Positions 43,148 through 52,756 are shown, counted from the stretch's first letter. The stretch: 64,000 bases of DNA from Devosia sp. MC521 (GCF_014127105.1 NZ_CP059902.1:1273001-1337000); one strand, 5' to 3'. Notes: a model not told the origin generated them from the sequence alone. A program made the numbers and translations.

Positions 43148-43927
43148 CTTCAACCGCTTCTCGCCCGCCTCAATGCGGATCGGTAGCACGTTTTCGGCTG
43201 GCGGCAGCGGGCACACAGCGAAATCGGTAAACGCACACGGCGGATTCAATGCCTTATTGAAATCCAGTACAATGCTGTTTTCGCTCACGTTTTCACCAAA
43301 CACAAAGCGGCACGCGCCATAGGTACTGTCGCGGCTGGTCAGGTCGCGAATGACGAACTGCGGGCTTTCCTTGGTGCCGTGCGTTGCCAGCAACTCATAG
43401 GTCACGCCGTCCCTGTCGAACACGGCCTTATGCGTTGCCTGAACTTCGGTGGGGATCGCCTTCGAGGTCGAGATGGAGAGGTTCTTCGCCTCTTCGAGCG
43501 CCACCCACTTGGCTTCAATGCGCCAGCTTGGGTCCAGATCGAAATATTCGATCTCGCCCAACTCTTCGCCAGCCTTGGACGCGGTGTCGCGCACGCGAAC
43601 AGCATTCTCGCCGTTCAGTGTTGTGACTTCAAGAAGCAGGTTCTCAGCCGTGAAGCGCGGTGGCTTATACTTGTTCAATTCGAGCTTAATCGGCGCCGAG
43701 CCATCAGCCGCGGCATAAGTCACTCCGCCGTCAGCGTCCTGTGTCAGCGTGCCGACATAAGCCGGGCCGGTCGGCAAGATAATGTCGTTATCGTCTGCCG
43801 CGCCAATTTTGACTGTGCCTTCACTCAGCCAGTCGCGCGCAATGATATTGAGCCAGCCATCTGGAGCCTGCAGCGCCTCAAGGCGGCGGATTTTCCAGGC
43901 GGCATATTCAGTTGGATAGTCAGTCAT
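43142..43927 (-). CDS. DUF1684 domain protein
   Basis: 261 residues. Family features: YFDLDPSWRIEAKW in the middle, TYGACRFVFGE, and LDFNKALNPPCAFTDFAVCPLPP near the end. DUF1684 proteins are widespread and uncharacterised. Its start overlaps the stop of the upstream ATPase gene by 4 nt, so it is the last gene of the dipeptide ABC operon and may act on the imported compound. The stop region is copied in the tandem repeat that follows. Confidence 0.85.
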   Translation of the reverse strand: MTDYPTEYAAWKIRRLEALQAPDGWLNIIARDWLSEGTVKIGAADDNDIILPTGPAYVGTLTQDADGGVTYAAADGSAPIKLELNKYKPPRFTAENLLLEVTTLNGENAVRVRDTASKAGEELGEIEYFDLDPSWRIEAKWVALEEAKNLSISTSKAIPTEVQATHKAVFDRDGVTYELLATHGTKESPQFVIRDLTSRDSTYGACRFVFGENVSENSIVLDFNKALNPPCAFTDFAVCPLPPAENVLPIRIEAGEKRLKD

Positions 43928-44685
43928 AGCTCTTCATCCTTGAACGAGAGGCGCGGCACGCTGGCGAGCAGCCGCTGCGTATAGGCATGTTGCGGATTGG
44001 CGAGAACTTCAGCAGTCTTACCCTGCTCGACGATCACGCCCTTTTCCAAAATGATAATGTGTTCGCACAGCGCTGCGACGACCGCGATGTCATGCGAAAC
44101 GAAGAGTAGGGCCATATCGCGGCTCAGTGTGCGGAGCAGTTCAACAACGCGCACCTTGGTCGTCAGATCCAGCGCGCTCACGGCTTCGTCGGCAAGCAGC
44201 AGCTTGGGCTTTGCTACAATTGCGCGCGCAATAGCGGTGCGTTGACGCTGGCCGCCCGAGAACTGGTGCGGGTAGCGATTGGCACTATCGGCCTCAAGGC
44301 CAACGGCCTCCAGCGCAGCCATAACCATAGCCTTGTGGTCGCCTGCGATACGCAGCGATTTCAACGGCTCGGCAATAATGGAAAACACTTTTTGGCGCGG
44401 ATCGAGCGAGGAGTAGGGGTCTTGGAACACCACCTGCGCCTGCCGACGATAATCGCGCATAAACGCCCGATTGCTCGGGTCGAGAACCTGCCCATCAAAC
44501 CGAATGGTCCCGCCCTGGGGCTTGGTCAGGCCCAGCAGCAGACGGAGCAGCGTGGTTTTGCCCGAGCCGGATTCCCCCACAAGGCCAACGGTAGCGCCCG
44601 GTGCGATCTCAGTGGAGACGCCAGCCAAAATCTGCCGCTCGCTTGTATAAGCGAAGCTGACATTGTCGATGCTAACGAGGCTCAT
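43924..44685 (-). CDS. peptide-type ABC transporter ATP-binding protein (DppF-like)
   Basis: 253 residues. Walker A GESGSGKTT, signature FSGGQRQRTAIARA, Walker B KLLLADEAVSALD, H-loop FVSHD. The second ATPase of a Dpp/Opp/Nik-type importer; it overlaps the first ATPase gene by 4 nt. It lacks the long C-terminal oligopeptide extension, which suits a small substrate. Confidence 0.93.
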   Translation of the reverse strand: MSLVSIDNVSFAYTSERQILAGVSTEIAPGATVGLVGESGSGKTTLLRLLLGLTKPQGGTIRFDGQVLDPSNRAFMRDYRRQAQVVFQDPYSSLDPRQKVFSIIAEPLKSLRIAGDHKAMVMAALEAVGLEADSANRYPHQFSGGQRQRTAIARAIVAKPKLLLADEAVSALDLTTKVRVVELLRTLSRDMALLFVSHDIAVVAALCEHIIILEKGVIVEQGKTAEVLANPQHAYTQRLLASVPRLSFKDEEL

Positions 44686-45482
44686 GCTTGGCCCCCGATC
44701 GCGTTGTCAAAGGCCTTCGCTGCCGCCAGCAGGCTCTTGGTGTAATCATGCTGAGGCGAACGGAATACCTCGCCCACAGCACCGGCTTCCACGGCTACCC
44801 CGTGCCGCATTACCACCACACGGTCCACCGTATTGGCGACCACCGGCAGATCGTGGCTGATAAAGAGAAGTGCCATGTTACGTTCCGCCACGAGCCGTTT
44901 GATAAGACTCATGATTTCGGCCTGCGTTGTCACGTCGAGCGCAGTCGTCGGCTCATCGGCAATGAGCAGCTCCGGCTTGCAGGCCAGAGCCATCGCAATG
45001 GCGATACGTTGGCGCTGACCGCCCGACATCTCATGCGGATATTTGCTGGCGAGCGATGCTGGCAGGTTCACTTCACGCATAAGCGCCGCGACGTCCGCAT
45101 CCATCTCAATGCGCGTCAGCCGATCGCCATCGCGCTTGGCGCGGCGGGCCACCACTTCGCTGATCTGCTCGCCCACCCGCATCAGCGGATCAAGCGCCGT
45201 AAGGGGTTCTTGGAAAACAATGGCAACAGTCGTCCCGCGCAGCGGATTGAGATCGCTATCTTTAGCGCCGATGATTTGCGTGTCGTTCAGTACCACCGAA
45301 CCTTCAGCCGACAGCCCCCGAGCCAATAGTCCGGTAACGGCGAGCGAAGTCAGTGATTTGCCCGACCCTGATTCCCCGATCAGCCCCAGACGTTCCCCCT
45401 TGTCGAGGGTGAAGCTCAACTCCGAAACCAGAACTTTGTTGCCCGCCTTCACGGTGAGATTTGCAACACTAAGAAGGCTCAT
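44682..45482 (-). CDS. peptide-type ABC transporter ATP-binding protein (DppD-like)
   Basis: 266 residues. Walker A GESGSGKSL, signature MSGGQRQRIAIAMA, Walker B LLIADEPTTALD, H-loop FISHD. It pairs with the next gene to power the two permeases. It overlaps the upstream permease gene by 4 nt, and the four genes are read as one unit. Confidence 0.93.
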   Translation of the reverse strand: MSLLSVANLTVKAGNKVLVSELSFTLDKGERLGLIGESGSGKSLTSLAVTGLLARGLSAEGSVVLNDTQIIGAKDSDLNPLRGTTVAIVFQEPLTALDPLMRVGEQISEVVARRAKRDGDRLTRIEMDADVAALMREVNLPASLASKYPHEMSGGQRQRIAIAMALACKPELLIADEPTTALDVTTQAEIMSLIKRLVAERNMALLFISHDLPVVANTVDRVVVMRHGVAVEAGAVGEVFRSPQHDYTKSLLAAAKAFDNAIGGQA

Positions 45483-46327
45483 CGTCCCTGCCTCGTCGGA
45501 TCAATGACGTCGCGGAGACCGTCTGCAAGAAGATTGACGCCGATGGCCAGCGTCACCAGTGCCACACCCGGTGCGATGGCGCCCAGCGGCGCGTTGTAAA
45601 CCGTGGCCTGCGCTTCCTGTAGCATTCGCCCCCACGAGGCGTTTGGCGGCGGCGCACCGAGGCCCAGATAAGAGAGCGAAGCTTCCGCGATCACCGCGAG
45701 GCCAAATTGCAGCGCAAAATTCACCGATAGCGTCGGCCAGATATTGGGGATGATGTGGACGAAGACGATTTTTAGCCAGCTCGACCCCGAGGTTCGCGCC
45801 GCCGTAATGTAGTCCATCACCAGCACGCGCTTGACGAGGATACGCGTCAGCCGCGCCACAATCGCCGAAAGCGCAATGCCCAGCGCCAGAATGGCCGAGC
45901 CCAACGACGCCGTTTCACTCGCTGCCACAACCAGCATGGCAATTAGAAGTGTCGGGAAGGCGATGAGAATATCGAGCGTGGCCGCGAGAGCATCATCAAG
46001 CCAGCGCGTTGCGAAGGCGGCGATTGTGCCCAGCGTCACACCGATTACCCCGCCAATGATCACAGCGGAAACGCCGACCTGTAGCGCGATGCGGCTACCG
46101 ATCATCAATTGGGTGAACAGATCGCGACCGAGACGGTCGGTCCCTGTCCAGTGCAGCCAGCTCGCGCCTTCAAGCCGTCCGCCGGTAAAGGCATTCGGGT
46201 CGTACGGCAGCCACACCAGCGTGAGCAGGCCCACGACCACATGCAGGCCAACGAGAAAAATCCCGGCCCACAAGGTGAGTGAAAGTTTTGGTTTGGCTGG
46301 CGGGCTTAAGTCCATGGTCTGACTCAT
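45479..46327 (-). CDS. peptide-type ABC transporter permease (DppC-like)
   Basis: 282 residues, six membrane segments. WTGTDRLGRDLFTQLM near residue 60 is the DppC hallmark, and the EAA loop is ARTSGSSWLKIVFVHIIPN. It overlaps dppB-like by 4 nt. Confidence 0.93.
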   Translation of the reverse strand: MSQTMDLSPPAKPKLSLTLWAGIFLVGLHVVVGLLTLVWLPYDPNAFTGGRLEGASWLHWTGTDRLGRDLFTQLMIGSRIALQVGVSAVIIGGVIGVTLGTIAAFATRWLDDALAATLDILIAFPTLLIAMLVVAASETASLGSAILALGIALSAIVARLTRILVKRVLVMDYITAARTSGSSWLKIVFVHIIPNIWPTLSVNFALQFGLAVIAEASLSYLGLGAPPPNASWGRMLQEAQATVYNAPLGAIAPGVALVTLAIGVNLLADGLRDVIDPTRQGR

Positions 46328-47253
46328 GCTTGCACCCGCGATTTTGTCCGCAGACGCGGATCGACAACACGTTGCAAAATGTCCGCAGCAAAGCCGATCA
46401 GCAGGACGAGAAGGGTAGAGATAATGAGGACACCCTGCACATTGGGGTAGTCGCGCTGTTGGATCGCCAGCAGCAGCATCGAGCCCATGCCCGGCAGGCT
46501 AAACACCTTCTCGATCACCACGGCGCCAAGAAATGTCGTCGCCAACTCAATGCCCAAAATAGAAATCACCGGCACAGCGCCATTGCGTAGACCATGCTTG
46601 AGCAGAGCTTCGGTAAAGCCTGCGCCCATAGCGCGGGCCGTCCGCAGATAGTCACTGCCCAGAACGTCCAGTGTTGCTGCTCGAACATAGCGCAACAGCG
46701 AAGCGCCCATCACCAGCCCAATGGTCACCGCCGGTAGGATCATGCCAATCGCAGCGTCAGAGAAATTAGCCCATCCCTTGAGCGGGAACCCGCCAGAGGG
46801 GAGCCAGCGCAAATTGATGGCAAACAGCGTCACCAGCAAAATCCCCACCCAGAACACCGGGATGGCAATACCCAATTGGGAAACCACCGAGATCAACCAG
46901 CCATACCATTTGTCCGCTTTCACCGCAGAGACGATGCCAAGTGGGACAGCAATCAAAATAGAAAGGACAAATCCCAGCAGCGCCAGTGGCAGCGTCACCG
47001 ACATGCGGTTGCCGATTTCCTCAAGCACCGAGGCTTTGCTGACAAAGCTATTGCCGAGGTCAAAACGGATGAGGCTTTGCAGATAGCTGCCAAATTGCAC
47101 GTAAAGCGACTGGTCAGAACCAACCTGCGCGCGCGCCGCTTCAATTTGTGCTGGAGTTGCTCCGACACCAAGCAGCGCATTGGCTGGGTCGCCGGGTAGC
47201 AAACGCAAAAGGACAAAGAGCACAATCGCCGCAATAAACAGCGATACCAACAA
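46324..47253 (-). CDS. peptide-type ABC transporter permease (DppB-like), disturbed N-terminus
   Basis: 309 residues from a TTG. The body is a normal DppB: RLLPGDPANALLGVGA, DLGNSF, the EAA loop LRTARAMGAGFTEALLKHGLRN. The start is not normal. The frame continues upstream as ILAYTIRRTFIL, a typical DppB leader, until a TAG at 47299-47301 without any ATG or GTG. A good ATG with GAGGAAG (47323) lies just above, but in the frame one base off. Removing one base of the CCC at 47297-47299 would join MSRFLFEL to GFSAILAYTIRRT. Either a one-base frameshift (real or sequencing) or a rare ATT start explains this. Confidence 0.85.
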   Translation of the reverse strand: MLVSLFIAAIVLFVLLRLLPGDPANALLGVGATPAQIEAARAQVGSDQSLYVQFGSYLQSLIRFDLGNSFVSKASVLEEIGNRMSVTLPLALLGFVLSILIAVPLGIVSAVKADKWYGWLISVVSQLGIAIPVFWVGILLVTLFAINLRWLPSGGFPLKGWANFSDAAIGMILPAVTIGLVMGASLLRYVRAATLDVLGSDYLRTARAMGAGFTEALLKHGLRNGAVPVISILGIELATTFLGAVVIEKVFSLPGMGSMLLLAIQQRDYPNVQGVLIISTLLVLLIGFAADILQRVVDPRLRTKSRVQA

Positions 47254-47343
47254 GATGAACGTGCGTCGGATCGTATAGGCGAGAATGGCCGAGAATCCCT
47301 AATTCGAAGAGAAAGCGCGACATTAGCTTCCTCGTAATGACAA

Positions 47344-47367
47344 CGCCACCGGGCGAACCCGGTGGCG
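47344..47367 (-). other. intercistronic stem-loop between binding protein and permease genes
   Basis: CGCCACCGGG - CGAA (TTCG on the transcribed strand) - CCCGGTGGCG: a perfect 10-bp stem without a T tract. Such hairpins after binding-protein genes usually protect the upstream mRNA and lower expression of the permeases. Confidence 0.6.
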
Positions 47368-47405
47368 CGTATAATTCGTGTCTCTAAAGACTATAAGCGC
47401 GAGGC

Positions 47406-48893
47406 TTATTCAGTCTTTTCGATGCCATAGGCTGGGAACTGCGAGTTCAGGCCATTGACTGGGTAGCCGGTGACATTTGCGGCCGAAACCACGATCTGTG
47501 GGTAGAGGTAGAGCCAGTTGCTGGCTGCATCTTCCGCAATGATCTTGTTGGCTTCGGTGAGCTTAGCCACCTGTTCGGTTTCGTCGGCCGCAGCTTCCGC
47601 ACCAGCAATCAGCTCAACAACCGCTGGGTTGTTGTAGCCCCAGTAGAAGTCTGGGTTGCCGTAGAACACGATATCGCGGTGATTGACGTGTTCCTGCAGG
47701 GTCGCCTGGAAATCCTTCGCTTGGTAGATCTTGGTGTACCATTCGTTGGAGGTGATGATGTTGATGTTCACCTTCACGCCGATCTTGGCATATTCCGTCT
47801 GCAGGAACTGCGCGATGATCGGATGCGGATCGTAGTCTGGGGTGTCGATGGTGAATTCAAAGCCATCTGGATAGCCAGCTTCCGCCAGCAGAGCCTTTGC
47901 GCTTTCAACGTCATAGGCATCGACGCCGGTCAGGTCTACATACCAAGGATCGGTGGGTGGGACGAACGAGCCGATCAGCGTGCCATAGTCACCCCAGATG
48001 GAGTTCAAGAGGCGCGCCTTGTCGGTTGCGCGGGCCAGAGCCTTGCGAACCTTGACGTTATCAAACGGTGCAACGCGGTCGTTGTAAGCCAGCAGCGCCT
48101 TGGTGGTCGAAGCGCCTTCGGTCACGGTGTAGGCCGGATTGTCAGCGAACTGCTGCAGCGAATCCGGGCTCTGTACCGAGGTCACAACGTCGACCGCATT
48201 GGTCAAAAGTGCGTTGTTGAGCGCAGTGGCATCCGTGAAATAGGTATAGATCACTTCAGCGTTCTTTGGCGCTTCGCCCCAATAGGCATCGTTGCGGGTC
48301 AGCGCCAGCGCCGAACCACGGCGCCATTCGCCAAGCTTGTATGGGCCAGTGCCGTCGGCCGCAGCAGTGATGTCACCAGCAGCGTCGTTGACGATCCATA
48401 CATAAGAGAGATTGTACGGCAGGTTCACCGAACGTGCGGACAGGGTGATGACCACGGTCTGATCATCTGGCGCGTCGATTGCGGTGATGGTCTTGAGGCT
48501 GTTCTTACGCGAGCTCTTGGAAGCCTCTGCGGTAACGCGCTCGATCGAGTTCTTCACGTCAGCAGCGGTCAGCGGATCGCCCGAGTGGAAGGTCACACCA
48601 GACTTAAGCTTGAAGGTGTGGGTGAGACCGTCTTCGCTGACTTCGTGGCTCTCAACCAGCTTGGCGTCGACAGTGCCTGCGTCGGTCAGTTGGTACAGAG
48701 CTTCATAAACGTTGCCGTTGAAAGCTTCGTTGATGCCCTGGCCAGCGCCTGCGGTATTGTCGAGGTTCTGCGGCTCATAGAGCGAACCAATGCGGATGGA
48801 CGCATCTGGGTTATAAGACTGCGCCCAAGCGGTCGTGGCGGTGGAGACGCCAGCGAGGAGAGCGGCGGTGATAAGAAGCTTTGAGACTTTCAC
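47406..48893 (-). CDS. peptide-type ABC transporter substrate-binding protein (SBP_bac_5, DppA-like)
   Basis: 495 residues from a GTG start. A signal peptide (LLITAALLAGVSTATTAWAQ) precedes the class II binding fold with SHEVSEDGLTHTFKLKSGV and FHSGDPLTAADVKNS, the family signature. It is the first gene of the five-gene importer operon, separated from the permeases by a strong hairpin. Ligand unknown: peptides, nickel chelates or opines are all possible for this family. Confidence 0.93.
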   Translation of the reverse strand: MKVSKLLITAALLAGVSTATTAWAQSYNPDASIRIGSLYEPQNLDNTAGAGQGINEAFNGNVYEALYQLTDAGTVDAKLVESHEVSEDGLTHTFKLKSGVTFHSGDPLTAADVKNSIERVTAEASKSSRKNSLKTITAIDAPDDQTVVITLSARSVNLPYNLSYVWIVNDAAGDITAAADGTGPYKLGEWRRGSALALTRNDAYWGEAPKNAEVIYTYFTDATALNNALLTNAVDVVTSVQSPDSLQQFADNPAYTVTEGASTTKALLAYNDRVAPFDNVKVRKALARATDKARLLNSIWGDYGTLIGSFVPPTDPWYVDLTGVDAYDVESAKALLAEAGYPDGFEFTIDTPDYDPHPIIAQFLQTEYAKIGVKVNINIITSNEWYTKIYQAKDFQATLQEHVNHRDIVFYGNPDFYWGYNNPAVVELIAGAEAAADETEQVAKLTEANKIIAEDAASNWLYLYPQIVVSAANVTGYPVNGLNSQFPAYGIEKTE

Positions 48894-49049
48894 TTTTGGA
48901 ACTCTCAGTTAAAACATTGGCTGAAATTATATCCCTCTCGTTTCGGGAAAACACTATCGAGCGGGTAGAGATTTTCGCGAAACTCGTTCGCTTTTGAGAA
49001 TATCTTTCTCTGCTGAGCGGGCGATTTGAAACGAGTAAATGAGGCTGGC

Positions 49050-50156
49050 ATGAGAGTTTTGATCGTTGGTGCAGGAATCGCAGGCCTTAGCTTGGCATGG
49101 CGGTTACGCAAGCGCGGGGTAGAGGTCACGCTGTTCGATCAGGGCCCCATCCCGAACCCAATCTCATCGTCCTTCGATGAGCATAGGATCACGCGTCACA
49201 CCTATACGGGAATGCCGGGGTACACCGCGCTCATGCCGCGGACTTTTGAGCTCTATGACGAACTCTGGGCCGACATTGGCGCGACCCATATCCATAAGAC
49301 CCCGGCGATCTATGTCTCCCGCACTGACGCGGACATATACACCAGCACCGCCACGGCTTTGGATGCGGTGGGCATCAAGCATCGTCCGCTCACACTCACC
49401 GAGCTCGAGCAGCGTCTTCCCTTCCTCAATATGAAGGGCGCTGTCAGCGCTTATGAAGCGGATGGGGCAGGGCTCCTCTATGCAGATCGCATTGTCACCG
49501 ATCTTGCGAAATGGCTCGATGCAAATGGGGCCGATCTTCGCCCCAACACGCGCGTCACCAAGGTTGATGCCATAGCGGGAACGGTCGAGGCCGACGGTCA
49601 GATCATTACCGGCGATATGGTCGTGGTCTGCGCCGGCGCCTGGATCAGCGATCTCTTGCCCGGTTATGCCAACATTGCCGAGGCCTCTCGCCAGATGGTG
49701 CTCTATCTCGAGCCGCCCGCTCAATATGCCGATGCTTGGAACAACGCGCCGGTTGTCATCGACCATCTGGACGACAAGCTCGCCTATATCCTGCCGCCCA
49801 AAGACGGTACGCGCCTCAAGATTGGTGACCACTTTTTCTCGCGCATTGGCCACGGTTCGGACAATCGCATCGCGACTGCAGAGGACTACAAGCCGGTGCA
49901 GGATGCCTTGAGTCGAGTTTTTAAGGATGCGTCCCAGTACACTGAATTAGAACGCAAAATTTGCTATTACACCGTGACCGAAGAAGAGCGGTTCCGCGTC
50001 GAACCACTCGACGCCAAAGGCTGGGTTGTCAGCGCCTGTTCCGGCCACGGTTTTAAGCTCGGGGTCATGGTGGGCGAAACCGTCTGTCGCGCCATTCTCG
50101 GGGATATTGCCGCCGAAACCGCTACGCAGATGTTGGCCGGACGCACCGTGCTCTAG
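49050..50156 (+). CDS. FAD-dependent oxidoreductase (DAO superfamily)
   Basis: 368 residues from ATG 49050 with GAGG 6 nt upstream; a TTG at 49026 is in frame. The N-terminal FAD Rossmann motif is VGAGIAGLSLAWRL, with Glu/Asp at the end of strand 2 replaced by VTLFDQG. The C-terminal VSACSGHGFKLGVMVGE is the DAO/solA-type FAD-binding end. It resembles sarcosine/amino-acid oxidases. Divergent from the importer operon, it may oxidise the imported compound; that link is inference from position. Confidence 0.9.
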   Translation: MRVLIVGAGIAGLSLAWRLRKRGVEVTLFDQGPIPNPISSSFDEHRITRHTYTGMPGYTALMPRTFELYDELWADIGATHIHKTPAIYVSRTDADIYTSTATALDAVGIKHRPLTLTELEQRLPFLNMKGAVSAYEADGAGLLYADRIVTDLAKWLDANGADLRPNTRVTKVDAIAGTVEADGQIITGDMVVVCAGAWISDLLPGYANIAEASRQMVLYLEPPAQYADAWNNAPVVIDHLDDKLAYILPPKDGTRLKIGDHFFSRIGHGSDNRIATAEDYKPVQDALSRVFKDASQYTELERKICYYTVTEEERFRVEPLDAKGWVVSACSGHGFKLGVMVGETVCRAILGDIAAETATQMLAGRTVL

Positions 50157-50316
50157 CCGTCAAATCCGCGTCGTCTTTGAACTTGTGACGCATTCGATCA
50201 AATTACGTCGTTGGCAAGTAATGTTCCGCCATGTACCGTGCGTGGCGGAATAGTTGACTGATATTTTTAGAATTGTCCGAGTTGCTCGGATGTTTGCGAC
50301 ATTGGAGATCGAATAA

Positions 50317-50538
50317 ATGAGGACAAAGATATTATTGGCAGGAGCGATCGCGGTGGCGTTAGCCGGTCTCGCTTATGCAGGTCCCTCGAAGGGCAACGTC
50401 TTTACACGTTGGATATCTGAGGAGCCTGAAGCCATGGTCACGGACATGTTCGATCAGAACGACGTGGACAAAAGCGGCTCGATCTCTCGTGACGAAGCGC
50501 TTGCATATTTTGAACGGCTATCAGCAGAAATTAAGTAA
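50317..50538 (+). CDS. secreted single EF-hand peptide
   Basis: 73 residues. A signal peptide (ILLAGAIAVALAGLAYAG) precedes a canonical 12-residue EF-hand loop DVDKSGSISRDE (positions 1, 3, 5, 12 = Asp, Asp, Ser, Glu), which should bind calcium in the periplasm. The family of small single-hand proteins is common in Hyphomicrobiales and of unknown function. Confidence 0.78.
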   Translation: MRTKILLAGAIAVALAGLAYAGPSKGNVFTRWISEEPEAMVTDMFDQNDVDKSGSISRDEALAYFERLSAEIK

Positions 50539-50655
50539 CTGAACCATCTCGCCCTAATGGCTGGTGCTTAGCGTCGCACTATCGGGGAGTTGGTTTTTGC
50601 GCTTGAGGTGCAGGCAGTGTCTGCGCCTCTCATCTATTGCGGTGCTAGCCGGCCT

Positions 50656-51219
50656 TTAGCGTCCCATAAAGCGGAATGCTTCGTCGAGGATGGACCGCAG
50701 CGAAGCCTCATCGTCTCGCGCCCATTGCGACCAGCAATAATCCAGTACGGCAATTGCCGCCGTGGCCATGGCGTGAGCTTGGATGTCGGTCAGGCCCTCT
50801 TCCTCCAGTACAGCTGCAAGTCGTTCAATCTGCGGCAGGCGTGCCCGACGCAACCTAGCCCCTAGCATGGGCTGCGATTGAATAAGGCGCGTGCGTGCGC
50901 GCAATTTTTCGCTGTTCGTTTCTGCGGCCAGCACAGTGGGTTCAAATGCCCGGCGCATCCGCGCCCACAGACCGTCCTCCGTGTCCGCCGCAAATTCCCG
51001 GAACCTGCGCTCAAAGAAGTCGTCAGCCTCCAGCATCGCAGCGATGATCACTTCGTCCTTAGATCCGAAATATCGGAAGAACGTCGCTCGCGAGATGCCA
51101 ACGGCCTTGGCGAGTTCGTCCGCCGTCATGCCATCATAACCATGCGCGAGGAGCACATCGAGCGCCGCTCGTGCCGTTTCGGTCCGCATGATTTCAGCGG
51201 TGCGTTCGCGCAAATTCAT
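50656..51219 (-). CDS. TetR-family transcriptional regulator
   Basis: 187 residues. The N-terminal HTH reads ALDVLLAHGYDGMTADELAKAVGISRATFFRYFGSKDE in short overlapping parts: MTADELAKAVGIS then RATFFRYFGSKDEV. The C-terminal ligand domain is helical. It is divergent from the MFS gene with 71 nt between, the classic repressor-efflux pair. Confidence 0.92.
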   Translation of the reverse strand: MNLRERTAEIMRTETARAALDVLLAHGYDGMTADELAKAVGISRATFFRYFGSKDEVIIAAMLEADDFFERRFREFAADTEDGLWARMRRAFEPTVLAAETNSEKLRARTRLIQSQPMLGARLRRARLPQIERLAAVLEEEGLTDIQAHAMATAAIAVLDYCWSQWARDDEASLRSILDEAFRFMGR

Positions 51220-51290
51220 TTCTCACGACTCCCTATCGTGTGATACGCAGTCTCATATAGTAGACCCAATCTTAAAATTCGAGGCCTTTC

Positions 51291-52688
51291 GTGCGAGCCG
51301 ACTCCGCTCATGTTTTTTCTTCACCCTATAGCAGCGCAAGACAAAGCCTCACCGTAGGCGTTCTTGCCTTTGCGGGCATGGGCGCGTCTTTCATGCAGAC
51401 GATCCTCATTCCAATTCAGAGCAAGTTGCCTGAATTGCTCAATGCGCCGGCAGAAGACACCGCTTGGGTGATCACAGCCACTCTCTTGGCCGCCTCGGTC
51501 TCAACCCCGATTGTGGGCAAGCTTGGCGACATGTTCGGCAAGCGTACTGTCGCGCTGATCCTGATGGCTATTCTGACCCTGGGCTCGCTAGTCTGCGCCA
51601 TGTCTCAAGGCCTCATACCCATGATCCTTGGCCGCACGCTTCAGGGCATGGGCATGGGTGTTATCCCTCTCGGCATTTCCCTTCTGCGCGACATTGTCGA
51701 TACGCGGCGCTTGGGCAGTTCCATTGCTTTGGTCAGTGCGACGCTCGGCGTTGGCGGTGCCATCGGCTTGCCGGTCAGCGCTCTGGTGACCGAAAATCTT
51801 GATTGGCACATGCTGTTCATTTTGGCGGCGGGTCTCGCCACACTCGCCTTTGCGCTGATCTGGGCAATCGTGCCAAAGACCGGCGTCAAGAGCGGTGGAC
51901 GCGTTGACGTGGTTGGTGTCATCGGTCTCGCCATTGGTCTTACTGGGCTGCTGCTTGCGATCTCCCGCGGCAACACTTGGGGCTGGGGCGCTATGCCGAC
52001 CTTGCTGTGCTTTGGCGTCGGCCTTGTCGCTTTGGCGCTATGGACCATCTACGAATTGCGCATTTCCAACCCATTGGTCGACCTGCGCGTGAGCGTTAAG
52101 CCTGCCGTTCTCACTACCAATCTTGCGTCAGTGGCCATGGGCTTTGCCCTGTTCTCTTCCAGCATCGCCTTCCCACAATTGCTGCAGTTTCCTGCCGCCT
52201 TGGGCGGAATGGGGATCGATCTTCTCTCCGCCAGCCTGATGCTCATGCCTGCCGGCTTGGCCATGCTGGCCATGTCGCCGATTTCCGGTCTTATTGCCCG
52301 CAGTGTGGGTGCGCGCCCGCTTCTCGTGGCTGGCGCTTCAGTGATCGCGGTGGCCTATCTCTTCTGCGTTCTTGTGCCTCTGCAAGCCATCTACATCCCG
52401 ATCGTGAATGTGGTCATCGGCATCGGCATCGGCCTTGGCTACGCAGCAATGCCCGCGCTGATAATGGATGCGGTCCCGCGCAGTGAAACCGCTGCCGCCA
52501 ACGGCCTGAATACGCTCATGCGCTCGTTCGGCACCACCGTAGCCGCAGCACTGGTAGGCTCGATCCTTGCGAGCACAGCCAGTGCTGATCATAGCGCCGG
52601 GTTCCACTCCGTCTTCGTCATGGGGCTGGTCGCTGCCGTGGTATGCGCAGTCCTCGCTATGCTGATCCCGCGCAGCACAACGGCATAA
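51291..52688 (+). CDS. MFS transporter, DHA2 (EmrB/QacA) type
   Basis: 465 residues from GTG 51291 (GAGG upstream; the nearby ATG is out of frame). About 14 membrane segments. Motif A reads GKLGDMFGKRTV, and the helix-5 motif C region is LGVGGAIGLPVSALV. Drug/proton antiporter. The divergent TetR gene is its likely repressor. A strong terminator follows. Confidence 0.92.
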   Translation: MRADSAHVFSSPYSSARQSLTVGVLAFAGMGASFMQTILIPIQSKLPELLNAPAEDTAWVITATLLAASVSTPIVGKLGDMFGKRTVALILMAILTLGSLVCAMSQGLIPMILGRTLQGMGMGVIPLGISLLRDIVDTRRLGSSIALVSATLGVGGAIGLPVSALVTENLDWHMLFILAAGLATLAFALIWAIVPKTGVKSGGRVDVVGVIGLAIGLTGLLLAISRGNTWGWGAMPTLLCFGVGLVALALWTIYELRISNPLVDLRVSVKPAVLTTNLASVAMGFALFSSSIAFPQLLQFPAALGGMGIDLLSASLMLMPAGLAMLAMSPISGLIARSVGARPLLVAGASVIAVAYLFCVLVPLQAIYIPIVNVVIGIGIGLGYAAMPALIMDAVPRSETAAANGLNTLMRSFGTTVAAALVGSILASTASADHSAGFHSVFVMGLVAAVVCAVLAMLIPRSTTA

Positions 52689-52723
52689 GCTCGGTACAGA
52701 TTCTGTTCTACGCTAAACGGCAT

Positions 52724-52756
52724 AGACCGCTCCCATTCGGGGGCGGTCTTTTTTTG
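52724..52756 (+). terminator. intrinsic terminator of the MFS gene
   Basis: AGACCGCTCCC - ATTC - GGGGGCGGTCT then seven T residues. Confidence 0.92.
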
